Source: Paramuribaculum sp.
GTDB taxonomy: Bacteria > Bacteroidota > Bacteroidia > Bacteroidales > Muribaculaceae
Assembly: GCA_029058455.1 (NCBI GenBank)
Contig: JAIDXU010000080.1
Coordinates: 1 to 12,202 of the forward strand
Length of the DNA: 12,202 nt
Reading direction: 5' to 3'
Shown here: positions 1 through 7,045 of the stretch, piece by piece
Numbering within the stretch: position 1 is the stretch's first letter
How the letters are laid out: each line of letters begins with the position of its first letter
Made by a program: the position numbers and the translations under genes
The notes under the pieces: generated by a model
Seen by the model: only the letters and a program-made list of their open reading frames with translations
Database searches by the model: none
Told to the model about the DNA's origin: nothing

Positions 1-166
1 GCATTATGGCGGCAAGTATAGGAATTCCAATGACATATCTGAAAAGAAGCACGGAATTGGGATTCATGCCCTGATCATATAGGGGAATGGCAAAGGCAGG
101 ATTGGTTCCGTAGGCCGCGGCAGCAATTGCAGCAAGCAAATAACCTTTTAATTTATCGATTGACAT
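1..166 (-). CDS. EamA/DMT-family transporter, N-terminal fragment (cut by window edge)
   Basis: The minus strand opens an uninterrupted frame from an ATG at 166-164 to the window edge, giving 55 codons that begin MSIDKLKGYLLAAIAAAAYG. A hydrophobic first helix rich in Ala (about residues 8-20) is followed by TNPAFAIPLYDQGMNP, then SVLLFRYVIGIPILAA, the start of a second helix. This pattern (small-residue helix, G-T-N-P-x-F-A, then an FRY motif before helix 2) is typical of the first EamA repeat of drug/metabolite transporters in Bacteroidales. The family exports amino acids or other metabolites across the inner membrane; the substrate cannot be told here. The gene is transcribed away from the recombinase at 411, so the 244 bases between them hold both start regions. 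No clear Shine-Dalgarno is seen, which is usual in this phylum. The rest of the gene lies outside the window. Confidence 0.8.
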   Translation of the reverse strand, partial: MSIDKLKGYLLAAIAAAAYGTNPAFAIPLYDQGMNPNSVLLFRYVIGIPILAAIM

Positions 167-410
167 AAGGATATTTTTAAGGATAACTCAGATTAGTTTA
201 TCGTTTTATCCAACCGTTATTATCGGCTTTTTATTGTCTTATAGAATTATCCACAATGCGAATTTACGACATATAATTCACTTAAAGATGAAATATTGCA
301 TAATTTAACTTTCTCATTTTGATTGTTGCTATTGCGTGAAAGGAATAAACGCGCTAAACTTATGGCCATTTTATACATAGGTTGATTATCTTAATAAATA
401 AGAAAACGAA
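167..410. other. Divergent intergenic region between DMT transporter and recombinase
   Basis: This is an AT-rich stretch between two divergent genes. I see no tRNA and no convincing ORF. There is a short direct repeat AAGGATA (168-174 and about 179-185) and a weak GGATAA/TTATCC pair near 181-211. The best rightward -7-like octamer is TAACTTTC at 306-313, one mismatch from TAnnTTTG and without a TTTG at the right distance. I therefore do not call a promoter. Confidence 0.4.
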
Positions 411-1613
411 ATGGCTTCAATAAAAGTAAAATTCCGTTACTCAAGTCTTCCTGACAGCGAGGGCACTATCTATTATCAGATTATTCATGACAGAAAAACC
501 CGTCAGCTTTTTACCGATTATCATCTGCTCGCTTCTGAATGGAGCGAACGACGCTCTACCGTTGCTACCGGTCATTCAGGCAGTCGTGTTGCTCAGATGA
601 TTTCGATCAAGGAGCATATAAGGCTCGATGTCGAGAGGCTGACCAAAATAGTTAGACAGTTCGACAGCCGATGTCTTGAATATAGCGCCGACGATATAGT
701 CGAGGAATATAAACGTTTTGTCAGTGAATATTCGCTGTTTAATTACATGAAAAGTGTGATTAGCAGTCTTAAGCAAAATCATAAGATACGCACTTCCGAG
801 ACCTATCAGGCCGCCCTCAACAGTTTCAGGAAATTCAGGGGTGGTAAGGATATATTGCTCGATTGTATTACATCGGAGGTAATGGAATCGTTTGAGGCCT
901 GGCACAGGAAGAAGGGCAACACTCAGAATACTTTTTCGTTTTATGCAAGGATTCTGCGCGCCACCTACAACCGGGCTGTGGAGCAGAACATAATCGAAAA
1001 CCGATTTCCCTTTCGTCATGTCTATACCGGAGTTGACAAGACGGTTAAGAGGGCTCTACCGCTCAACATCATAAAGCGGATCAAGTCGCTTAATCTTAAA
1101 TACTCTCCGTCGCTCGACTATGCCCGCGACATGTTTATGATGAGCTTCATGCTCAGGGGCATGAGTTTTATAGATATGGCCTATTTGCGCAAATCAGACC
1201 TGGCGCACGGATATGTAAGTTACAGGCGTCGCAAAACGGGGCAGAAGCTCATAATCGAATGGACTGAGGATATGCAGAGGGTTGTTGACAAATATCCTGA
1301 AAACAGTTCCGACTATCTTCTGCCGATTATAAAGCACCGGGGCATCAATGAGCGGTGTGTCTATCGCACCGCGGGCTATAGGATAAACTGTAATCTCAAG
1401 AAGCTGGGCGGCATGGTGGGAGTGGAGATGCCCCTCACGCTCTATGTGGCGCGTCACAGCTGGGCGAGTGCCGCCAGGGCCAAGGGGATACCGGTGAGTG
1501 TCATCAGCGAAGGAATGGGGCACGACTCCGAATCAACCACGCAGATATATCTCGCGTCGCTCGACACTTCGATGGTTGATCGGGCCAATATGCTGATACT
1601 CAGCAGTCTTTGA
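411..1613 (+). CDS. Tyrosine recombinase / site-specific integrase, Bacteroidota type
   Basis: This is a complete 400-residue tyrosine recombinase that would cut and rejoin DNA at specific sites through a 3'-phosphotyrosine link. The N-terminus (about 5-60) resembles the Arm-type DNA-binding domain of Bacteroidota integrases. Residues about 108-200 form the SAM-like core-binding domain, and 215-395 the catalytic domain. Visible catalytic residues are Arg249 (FMLRGMSFIDM), Lys275 (RRRKTGQ), Arg348 (YVARHSW), His371 (GMGHDS) and nucleophile Tyr380 (TTQIYL). The His of the classical H-x-x-R box is Tyr345, a pattern I recall as common in Bacteroidota members. All key residues are present, so it is probably active. 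No excisionase, relaxase or phage gene is nearby, which fits a lone recombinase such as those that invert promoters or a leftover of an integrated element. I found no convincing long inverted repeats flanking it. It ends 191 bases before fucI in the same direction. The ATG at 411 is the only sensible start. Confidence 0.93.
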   Translation: MASIKVKFRYSSLPDSEGTIYYQIIHDRKTRQLFTDYHLLASEWSERRSTVATGHSGSRVAQMISIKEHIRLDVERLTKIVRQFDSRCLEYSADDIVEEYKRFVSEYSLFNYMKSVISSLKQNHKIRTSETYQAALNSFRKFRGGKDILLDCITSEVMESFEAWHRKKGNTQNTFSFYARILRATYNRAVEQNIIENRFPFRHVYTGVDKTVKRALPLNIIKRIKSLNLKYSPSLDYARDMFMMSFMLRGMSFIDMAYLRKSDLAHGYVSYRRRKTGQKLIIEWTEDMQRVVDKYPENSSDYLLPIIKHRGINERCVYRTAGYRINCNLKKLGGMVGVEMPLTLYVARHSWASAARAKGIPVSVISEGMGHDSESTTQIYLASLDTSMVDRANMLILSSL

Positions 1614-1646
1614 ACGGAAGTGTCAGGCTGATGTGTTTACCGCAGA

Positions 1647-1687
1647 TATTTTCACTTGAAAATTAATGAAAAAGGCCGGTGAAAATA
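1647..1687. promoter_or_regulatory. Candidate operator: palindrome plus TGAAAA half-site cluster
   Basis: A 16-base palindrome ATTTTCACTTGAAAAT (1648-1663) has 7-base perfect arms around CT. TGAAAA recurs in direct orientation at 1667-1672 and 1680-1685. Separately, TATTTTCAC (1647-1655) is the exact inverse of GTGAAAATA (1679-1687), nine bases per arm. The cluster ends 34 bases before the -7 box, so it lies just upstream of the core promoter. That position would suit an activator or a transcription factor acting on fucI. The role is inferred; AT-rich repeats of this size can arise by chance. Confidence 0.45.
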
Positions 1688-1721
1688 GTGATGGCAGGTG
1701 GATAAAGAGAGGTTTTTTTCG

Positions 1722-1729
1722 TAACTTTG
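1722..1729 (+). promoter_or_regulatory. Bacteroidota -7 promoter box for the fuc operon
   Basis: TAACTTTG matches the TAnnTTTG -7 consensus of the Bacteroidota housekeeping sigma factor exactly. The expected start of transcription is near 1736, giving a 5' leader of about 70 bases before the fucI ATG at 1805. At the usual 19-base spacing the -33 position (about 1699-1702) reads TGGA, not TTTG. The promoter is therefore incomplete and may need an activator, as would suit an inducible sugar operon. Confidence 0.7.
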
Positions 1730-1804
1730 CCGTTAGTCATCTATAATGCTTTATCCTGTGATAAGCTAATAAATAATCATACCAAAATAAACTAAACATA
1801 TAGC

Positions 1805-3580
1805 ATGAAAAATTATCCTAAAATCGGTATTCGCCCCACTATCGACGGTCGTCAGGGTGGAGTGAGAGAGAGCCTTGAGGAAAAGACAATGGAACTTGCC
1901 AAGGCTGTGGCCAACCTTATCTCTACCAATCTGCGCTATCCCGACGGAACTCCCGTTGAGTGTGTGATAGCCGATTCAACAATTGGCCGTGTAGCCGAAG
2001 CCGCCGCTTGTGCCGAAAAATTTGAGAGAGAAGGTGTAGGCGCCACCATTAGCGTGACCTCATGCTGGTGTTACGGCTCTGAAACTATGGATATGCATCC
2101 CTATTGGCCCAAAGCCGTTTGGGGATTTAACGGCACCGAACGCCCCGGAGCCGTTTATCTTGCAGCAGTGTTGGCCGGCCACGCCCAGAAGGGTCTGCCC
2201 GCTTTCGGCATTTACGGCCATGATGTGCAGGATCTCAACGACAATACTATTCCCGACGATGTTGCTGAGAAGCTGCTCCGCTTTGCCCGTGCTTCGATCG
2301 CCGTTGCCCTTATGCGCGGCAAGAGCTATCTTTCGATCGGCTCGATGTGTATGGGTATCGCCGGTTCGATTGTCGAGCCTTCGTTCTTCCAGGAATATCT
2401 CGGCATGAGAAACGAGAGTGTCGACGAGACCGAAATTCTGCGCCGCATGGATGAGGGTATCTATGACAAAGAGGAGTATGCCAAAGCTATGGCATGGACC
2501 GAAAAATATTGCAAGCCCAACGAGGGTGAGGATATAAAGAACACAGTCAAGGCCAAAACCCGCGAACAGAAAGATGCCGACTGGGAATTTATCGTTAAGA
2601 TGACCCTTATCGTAAGAGACCTCATGATCGGTAATCCCCGTCTGCTCGAAGCCGGCTTCAAGGAGGAATCTCTCGGCCATAACGCTATCGCCGGCGGTTT
2701 CCAGGGTCAGCGTCAGTGGACCGACTGGAAGCCCAACGGTGACTATACCGAGGCTCTCATGAATACCTCTTTCGACTGGAACGGTATTCGCGAGGCATTT
2801 GTGCTTGCCACTGAAAACGACGCCTGCAACGGTGTGGCCATGTTGTTCGGTCATCTGCTCACCGGTATCGGTCAGATGTTCTCCGACGTGCGTACCTACT
2901 GGAGCCCCGAGGCTGTGAAACGCGTCACCGGCAAGGAACTCACAGGCCGCGCCGCCGGTGGTATTATCCACCTCATCAATTCAGGTGCCACCACTCTCGA
3001 CGCAACCGGTCAGAGTTTCAACGCAGCCGGCGAACCCTGCATGAAACCCTCATGGGAAATGACCGAAAAAGATGTCGAGGCATGTCTCGCAGCCACTACA
3101 TGGTATCCTGCCGACCGTGATTATTTCCGTGGCGGCGGCTTCTCGTCAAACTTCCTTACCAAAGGCGGAATGCCTGTCACCATGATGCGTCTCAACCTCG
3201 TGAAAGGTCTTGGCCCGGTTCTTCAGATAGCCGAGGGTTGGACTGTTGACATCGATCCTGAAATCAACGCCATTCTCGACAAACGCACCGATCCCACCTG
3301 GCCTACCACATGGTTTGTGCCCCGTCTCTGTCCCGACAGAGATGCCTTTAAGGATGTTTATTCGGTGATGAACAACTGGGGTGCCAACCACGGTGCTATT
3401 TCCTATGGCCATATCGGTAAGGATGTGATCACTCTCGCTTCGATTCTGCGTATACCCGTTTGTATGCACAATATTCCCGACACCGAAATCTTCAGACCTT
3501 CTGCATGGAATGCATTTGGAATGGATAAGGAGGGCGCAGACTATCGTGCATGTAAGAATTACGGACCTCTTTACAAGTAA
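1805..3580 (+). CDS. fucI: L-fucose isomerase
   Basis: FucI interconverts L-fucose and L-fuculose in the cytoplasm using Mn2+, the first step of the phosphorylative fucose pathway. The 591 residues equal the length of E. coli FucI and align with it nearly without gaps from PKIGIRP at the start to [12 protein letters not shown] at the end. Recognisable blocks are CWCYGSET (87-94), [15 protein letters not shown] (107-121), YGHDVQD (137-143), FQGQRQWTD (299-307), [12 protein letters not shown] (335-346) and [10 protein letters not shown] (361-370). The metal ligands known from E. coli (Glu337, Asp361, His528) correspond to Glu337, Asp361 and His529 here. It is the first gene of the operon; fucA begins 3 bases after its stop. 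The ATG at 1805 gives an N-terminus of normal length. A long open frame on the opposite strand (2060-2971) is a codon-bias shadow. L-arabinose or D-arabinose side activity is known in the family, but the context says fucose. Confidence 0.97.
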   Translation: MKNYPKIGIRPTIDGRQGGVRESLEEKTMELAKAVANLISTNLRYPDGTPVECVIADSTIGRVAEAAACAEKFEREGVGATISVTSCWCYGSETMDMHPYWPKAVWGFNGTERPGAVYLAAVLAGHAQKGLPAFGIYGHDVQDLNDNTIPDDVAEKLLRFARASIAVALMRGKSYLSIGSMCMGIAGSIVEPSFFQEYLGMRNESVDETEILRRMDEGIYDKEEYAKAMAWTEKYCKPNEGEDIKNTVKAKTREQKDADWEFIVKMTLIVRDLMIGNPRLLEAGFKEESLGHNAIAGGFQGQRQWTDWKPNGDYTEALMNTSFDWNGIREAFVLATENDACNGVAMLFGHLLTGIGQMFSDVRTYWSPEAVKRVTGKELTGRAAGGIIHLINSGATTLDATGQSFNAAGEPCMKPSWEMTEKDVEACLAATTWYPADRDYFRGGGFSSNFLTKGGMPVTMMRLNLVKGLGPVLQIAEGWTVDIDPEINAILDKRTDPTWPTTWFVPRLCPDRDAFKDVYSVMNNWGANHGAISYGHIGKDVITLASILRIPVCMHNIPDTEIFRPSAWNAFGMDKEGADYRACKNYGPLYK

Positions 3581-3583
3581 GTC

Positions 3584-4225
3584 ATGGCAACTTCAGCACA
3601 GATCGATCAGTTTATCCGCGCCGCCCATAAAGTCGGAGCCGCCGGGCTTACGATATGCAGCAGCGGTAACCTTTCGTGGCGTCTGCCCAACGGCGAGGTG
3701 CTTATTTCAGGCACCGGCTCATGGCTGCCCGAAATCACCGCCGACAGAGTGTCGGTGGTCGAGCTTGCCGAGGGAAAGATTCTCAACGGTGTCAAGCCGT
3801 CGATGGAGAGCACTTTCCACCTCAGCGTGATGAGAGAGCGCCCCGACGTTAATGTGGTGCTCCATTTCCAGAGCCCCTATGCCACCGCGCTTGCTTGCAG
3901 GAAAGAGCGTTTCACCAACCTCAATTTCACAGCCGAAATGGCTCTGCATGTGGGTGAGGAGATTCCCCAGATTCCCTATTTCCGCCCCGGCTCGCCTCAA
4001 CTTGCCGAGCATGTGATCGAGGCCATGCGCGAACACAACAGTGTGTTGCTGCTCAAACATGGTCAGGTGGTGTGTGGCGCCGATTTCGATCAGGCCTTTG
4101 AAAGAGCCATGTTCTTTGAAATGGGCTGTCGCATAGCGTTGCTCAACGGCTCGAATGTCGACCCCCTGACAAGAGCTGAGATCGATGACCTTGAATCCTA
4201 TTTCTTAGGCAAGGAAGGCAAATGA
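3584..4225 (+). CDS. fucA: L-fuculose-1-phosphate aldolase (class II aldolase/adducin family)
   Basis: FucA cleaves L-fuculose-1-phosphate to DHAP and L-lactaldehyde. The 213 residues compare with 215 in E. coli. The phosphate-binding SSGNLSWR (26-33) and SGTGSW (42-47), the catalytic Glu75 (PSMESTFH), His94 (VVLHFQ) and His159 (LKHGQ) are in place. By eye-alignment to E. coli FucA, Glu73, His92 and His155 are kept. The zinc ligand His94 is Gln96 here, giving H-F-Q instead of H-N-H, and Tyr113 is Phe115; the tail Tyr209 matches Tyr206. I believe the HFQSP version is shared by Bacteroides FucA proteins but cannot check it. The gene lies 3 bases after fucI and overlaps fucK by 4 bases (ATGA), so translation is probably coupled. 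Function rests strongly on the operon; a related class II aldolase specificity is the only alternative. Confidence 0.92.
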   Translation: MATSAQIDQFIRAAHKVGAAGLTICSSGNLSWRLPNGEVLISGTGSWLPEITADRVSVVELAEGKILNGVKPSMESTFHLSVMRERPDVNVVLHFQSPYATALACRKERFTNLNFTAEMALHVGEEIPQIPYFRPGSPQLAEHVIEAMREHNSVLLLKHGQVVCGADFDQAFERAMFFEMGCRIALLNGSNVDPLTRAEIDDLESYFLGKEGK

Positions 4226-5616
4226 AAGAAGCTTATATAGCAGTTGATTTCGGAGGAGGAAGCGGCAGGGTAATAGCCGCTTCCCTCTCCCGAAATTCAT
4301 TGACTCTTGACGAACTCCATCGTTTCGAAAACCGTCAGATAAATATGGGTGGCCATATTTACTGGGATTTCCTGTCGCTGTTTGAGGAGATGAAAACCGG
4401 TTTGAGAAAGGGTGTTGAGAAAGGCTATAAACTTCTGAGCGTGGGCATTGACACATGGGGAGTGGATTTCGGCCTTATAGACCGTCACGGCAATCTGCTG
4501 GGTAATCCGGTTTGCTACCGCGATCCGTCGCTTCAGGGTGGCCTGCAACGCTATTTCGAAACCGAAGACCCCGACGCTCATTATGCTCAAAGCGGTATTC
4601 AGCAGATGGATATAAATAGCCTGTATCGTCTGGTGGATATGCGTAAAAGTGCGCCCGAGCTTCTTGAGGTTGCGGCTCATCTGCTTTTCATGCCCGACCT
4701 CTTCAGTTATTTCCTCACCGGCGTAGCCTGCAATGAATATACCATCGCTTCGACTTCCGAGCTGATTGACGTTAAAACACGCTCATGGAACCGTGAGCTG
4801 ATAGCCCGAGTAGGGTTGCCTGAACATCTGTTTGGCCGTATAGTCATGCCGGGTGAAGTGCGCGGCAAGCTTACCGACGATATAAAACAGGAAATCGGTA
4901 TAGACTATGACGTTAATGTTATAGCTGTGGGATCGCACGACACCGCCAGCGCCGTTCATTCGGTTTGCGGAACCTATGAGAGCGACGGTACCGTTTTTCT
5001 CAGCTCCGGCACATGGTCGCTGCTTGGAGCCGTGATAAGCAATCCCGTGCTTACTCCGCAGGCACGTCTCGCCGGGTTTACCAACGAGGGTGCCACAGGC
5101 GGCAAAATAAGATTTCTTCAGAATATTACCGGTCTGTGGATTCTGCAACGCCTCATGGCCTTGTGGAAAGCCGCCGGAATGAGAACCGATTATGATTATC
5201 TGCTCTCGGAGGCTGAAAAGTCAGATTATTCGGAAGTGATCGATGTTGACGATCAGGTATTCACCACCGCGCGAGAGATGGAGAAGACGATCAGAAACTA
5301 CTGCCGCTCGCACAATCTTCCCGAACCTGAGACTCAGGGCGATATAGTGAAATGTGTGCTTCTGTCGCTTGCCACACGCTATAAGAGGGGTGTTGAAGAT
5401 CTCGGCTCAATGCTCGGCCGAAAGGTGGAGCGTATTCAGGTGATAGGCGGAGGCAGCCGCAACAAGCTGCTCAACCGACTCACCTCCCAACTTACAGGAG
5501 TGCCTGTCGAGGCGGGAGCTGTCGAGGCAACCGCTATCGGCAATGTTATGCTTCAGGCCCAGGCCGCCGGACAGTGTGTAACCATGGCCGAAATCAACGA
5601 GATAGTCTGCATATAG
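4222..5616 (+). CDS. fucK: L-fuculokinase / rhamnulokinase-like FGGY kinase
   Basis: This 464-residue FGGY carbohydrate kinase phosphorylates L-fuculose with ATP at the C1 hydroxyl, between the isomerase and aldolase steps. The N-terminal ATPase-fold domain opens with YIAVDFGGGSGRV (5-17), the phosphate-1 loop. GIDTWGVDFGLID (75-87) is the substrate-side motif typical of rhamnulokinases. AVGSHDTASAV (235-245) carries the likely catalytic base Asp240, and FLSSGTWSLLG (259-269) and VIGGGSRNKLLNRL (407-420) bind nucleotide. The C-terminal block AGAVEATAIGNVMLQA (431-446) closes the FGGY fold. By sequence it sits nearer to rhamnulokinase than to E. coli FucK, and annotation pipelines may name it rhaB. 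Its place between fucA and fucP makes fuculose the expected substrate. It overlaps fucA by 4 bases and is followed after 15 bases by fucP. Confidence 0.9.
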   Translation: MKEAYIAVDFGGGSGRVIAASLSRNSLTLDELHRFENRQINMGGHIYWDFLSLFEEMKTGLRKGVEKGYKLLSVGIDTWGVDFGLIDRHGNLLGNPVCYRDPSLQGGLQRYFETEDPDAHYAQSGIQQMDINSLYRLVDMRKSAPELLEVAAHLLFMPDLFSYFLTGVACNEYTIASTSELIDVKTRSWNRELIARVGLPEHLFGRIVMPGEVRGKLTDDIKQEIGIDYDVNVIAVGSHDTASAVHSVCGTYESDGTVFLSSGTWSLLGAVISNPVLTPQARLAGFTNEGATGGKIRFLQNITGLWILQRLMALWKAAGMRTDYDYLLSEAEKSDYSEVIDVDDQVFTTAREMEKTIRNYCRSHNLPEPETQGDIVKCVLLSLATRYKRGVEDLGSMLGRKVERIQVIGGGSRNKLLNRLTSQLTGVPVEAGAVEATAIGNVMLQAQAAGQCVTMAEINEIVCI

Positions 5617-5631
5617 AAAAACTTTATTGTA

Positions 5632-6948
5632 ATGGAAAAAACCTTAAATCGAAAGCCCCCGTTGGTAGAGAAAAAATATCTTCTGCCATTTATATTGTTG
5701 ACTTCTCTGTTTGTGTTGTGGGGATTTGCCAATGATATTACCAATCCTATGGTAGCCGCCTTTAAGGATATTATGGAAATATCCACGGCTCAGGCCTCGC
5801 TTGTGCAGTTCGCGTTCTATGGAGGATATGCCACTATGGCTGTTCCGGCAGCTCTTTTCATCAGGAAATTCAGCTATAAGAGCGGCATTTTGCTCGGACT
5901 CGGACTTTATGCCATCGGTGCGTTTCTCTTTATTCCCTCGGCGTCGCTTCAGAGTTTCACATTCTTCTGTCTGTCGCTCTATGTGCTGACTTTCGGACTG
6001 GCGTTTCTCGAAACAACTGCCAATCCCTATGTGCTGTCGCTTGGAGATAAGCAATCATCTACACGCCGACTCAATATGGCGCAGGCTTTCAACCCCGTGG
6101 GCTCGCTCTCGGGCATGGCCGTAGCCTCGTTTGTGATTCTGCCCAACCTGCTGTCTGACGTTCGCGATGCCGATGGCAATCTGGTATTTAATACTCTCAG
6201 CGTTGCCGAAAAAGCCGCTATCCGCACCCACGATCTCGCCGTGATACGCGACCCATACGTTGCGATCGGCCTTGTGGTGCTGGTGATGTTTATAATCATC
6301 GCATTGGCCAAAATGCCCAAACCTGTCAAGGATAATGACGACAGCTGTGGCGTGAAAACAACCCTCAGCCATCTGTGGCATAACCATGCTTATCGCTATG
6401 GTGTTATCTCCCAGATGTTTTATGTGGGTGCCCAGATCATGGTGTGGACATTTATCATTCAGTATGCCGGCAACCTCGGTATCAATAAGGCCACCGCACA
6501 GATCTATAATATTGTCGCCATGCTGCTTGCTCTCAGCTTCAGGTTTATCGGCACCTATCTGATGAAGTATATCCGTCCCGCCCGACTGCTGCAGATATTC
6601 GGAATCGGAGCCGTGATCTGCACCGCTCTGACAATCCTTATCGAGGGCATGATAGGTCTCTATTTCCTCGTTGCCATAAGTGCGTTTATGTCTATCATGT
6701 TCCCGAGTATCTATGGCATAGCTTTGGAAAAAGTCGACAAGACAGATACATCACTTGGCGCGGCATTTCTGGTAATGGCTATCGTTGGCGGTGCGCTTAT
6801 GCCTCCGCTTCAGGGCATGATTATCGACTGTGACAGAATCTTTGATTTCCCCGCTGTCAACATCTCGTTTGTGCTTCCGCTTATCTGTTTTATCGTAGTG
6901 GCTATCTACGGCACCTACTCCCAGAAGCGCAATAGCGTTGAAATCTGA
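5632..6948 (+). CDS. fucP: L-fucose:H+ symporter (MFS, FucP/GluP family)
   Basis: FucP brings L-fucose through the inner membrane with a proton. The 438 residues match E. coli FucP in length, with about 12 hydrophobic segments and a polar central loop near 225-245. Motifs are LWGFANDITNPM (29-40), FYGGYATMAVPAALFIRKFSYKSG (62-85), FLETTANPYVLSLG (125-138) and LNMAQAFNPVGS (147-158). Without gaps and with an offset of 8, Glu127 matches the essential Glu135 of E. coli, whereas Asp46 falls on Asn38; an Asp is present three residues earlier (Asp35). That arrangement is, as far as I recall, usual for Bacteroides FucP. It is the last gene of the operon, 15 bases after fucK, with a strong terminator 20 bases downstream. 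Bacteroides thetaiotaomicron has an extra gene (fucX) between kinase and permease; it is absent here. Confidence 0.93.
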   Translation: MEKTLNRKPPLVEKKYLLPFILLTSLFVLWGFANDITNPMVAAFKDIMEISTAQASLVQFAFYGGYATMAVPAALFIRKFSYKSGILLGLGLYAIGAFLFIPSASLQSFTFFCLSLYVLTFGLAFLETTANPYVLSLGDKQSSTRRLNMAQAFNPVGSLSGMAVASFVILPNLLSDVRDADGNLVFNTLSVAEKAAIRTHDLAVIRDPYVAIGLVVLVMFIIIALAKMPKPVKDNDDSCGVKTTLSHLWHNHAYRYGVISQMFYVGAQIMVWTFIIQYAGNLGINKATAQIYNIVAMLLALSFRFIGTYLMKYIRPARLLQIFGIGAVICTALTILIEGMIGLYFLVAISAFMSIMFPSIYGIALEKVDKTDTSLGAAFLVMAIVGGALMPPLQGMIIDCDRIFDFPAVNISFVLPLICFIVVAIYGTYSQKRNSVEI

Positions 6949-6967
6949 CCTCTTACTTCATAACCTA

Positions 6968-7008
6968 AAAACGGGCAGACCCTTAACCGAGGCCTGCCCG
7001 TTTTGTTT
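6968..7008. terminator. Bidirectional intrinsic terminator between convergent operons
   Basis: AAAACGGGCAG (6968-6978) is the exact inverse of CTGCCCGTTTT (6994-7004), an 11-base-pair stem with a 15-base loop. The plus strand continues TTTTGTTTTA after the GC core and the minus strand reads TTTTTAGG. The hairpin can therefore stop transcripts from fucP on the left and from the PLP enzyme gene on the right. It lies in the 97-base gap between the two convergent genes. Confidence 0.93.
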
Positions 7009-7045
7009 TATATGTGTATTTACCGTCAATCAATAACGGAATGGT

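Larger units (their letters stand above)
1614..1804 (+). promoter_or_regulatory. Intergenic control region and 5' leader of the fuc operon
   Basis: The 191 bases between the recombinase stop and fucI hold no credible gene and no clear terminator for the recombinase. They contain a palindrome and TGAAAA half-site cluster (1647-1687), a perfect -7 box (1722-1729), and a leader of about 70 bases. A small TTATC-CTGT-GATAA hairpin (1751-1764) lies within that leader. Read-through from the recombinase into fucI cannot be excluded. Confidence 0.6.

Noticed and set aside
392..1776. Direct repeat TAATAAATAA at 392-401 and 1767-1776 flanking the recombinase, as possible attachment sites
   Set aside because: Ten AT-only bases in AT-rich spacers are likely to recur by chance, and the flanks are not alike.
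167..1804. An invertible promoter flanked by inverted repeats beside the recombinase
   Set aside because: I searched both spacers by eye and found no inverted pair long enough; only short AT-rich arms were seen.
2060..2971. A 303-codon open frame antisense to fucI
   Set aside because: It lies wholly inside a strongly conserved fucI, has no start context and its product resembles no family; it is a shadow of the fucI codon pattern.
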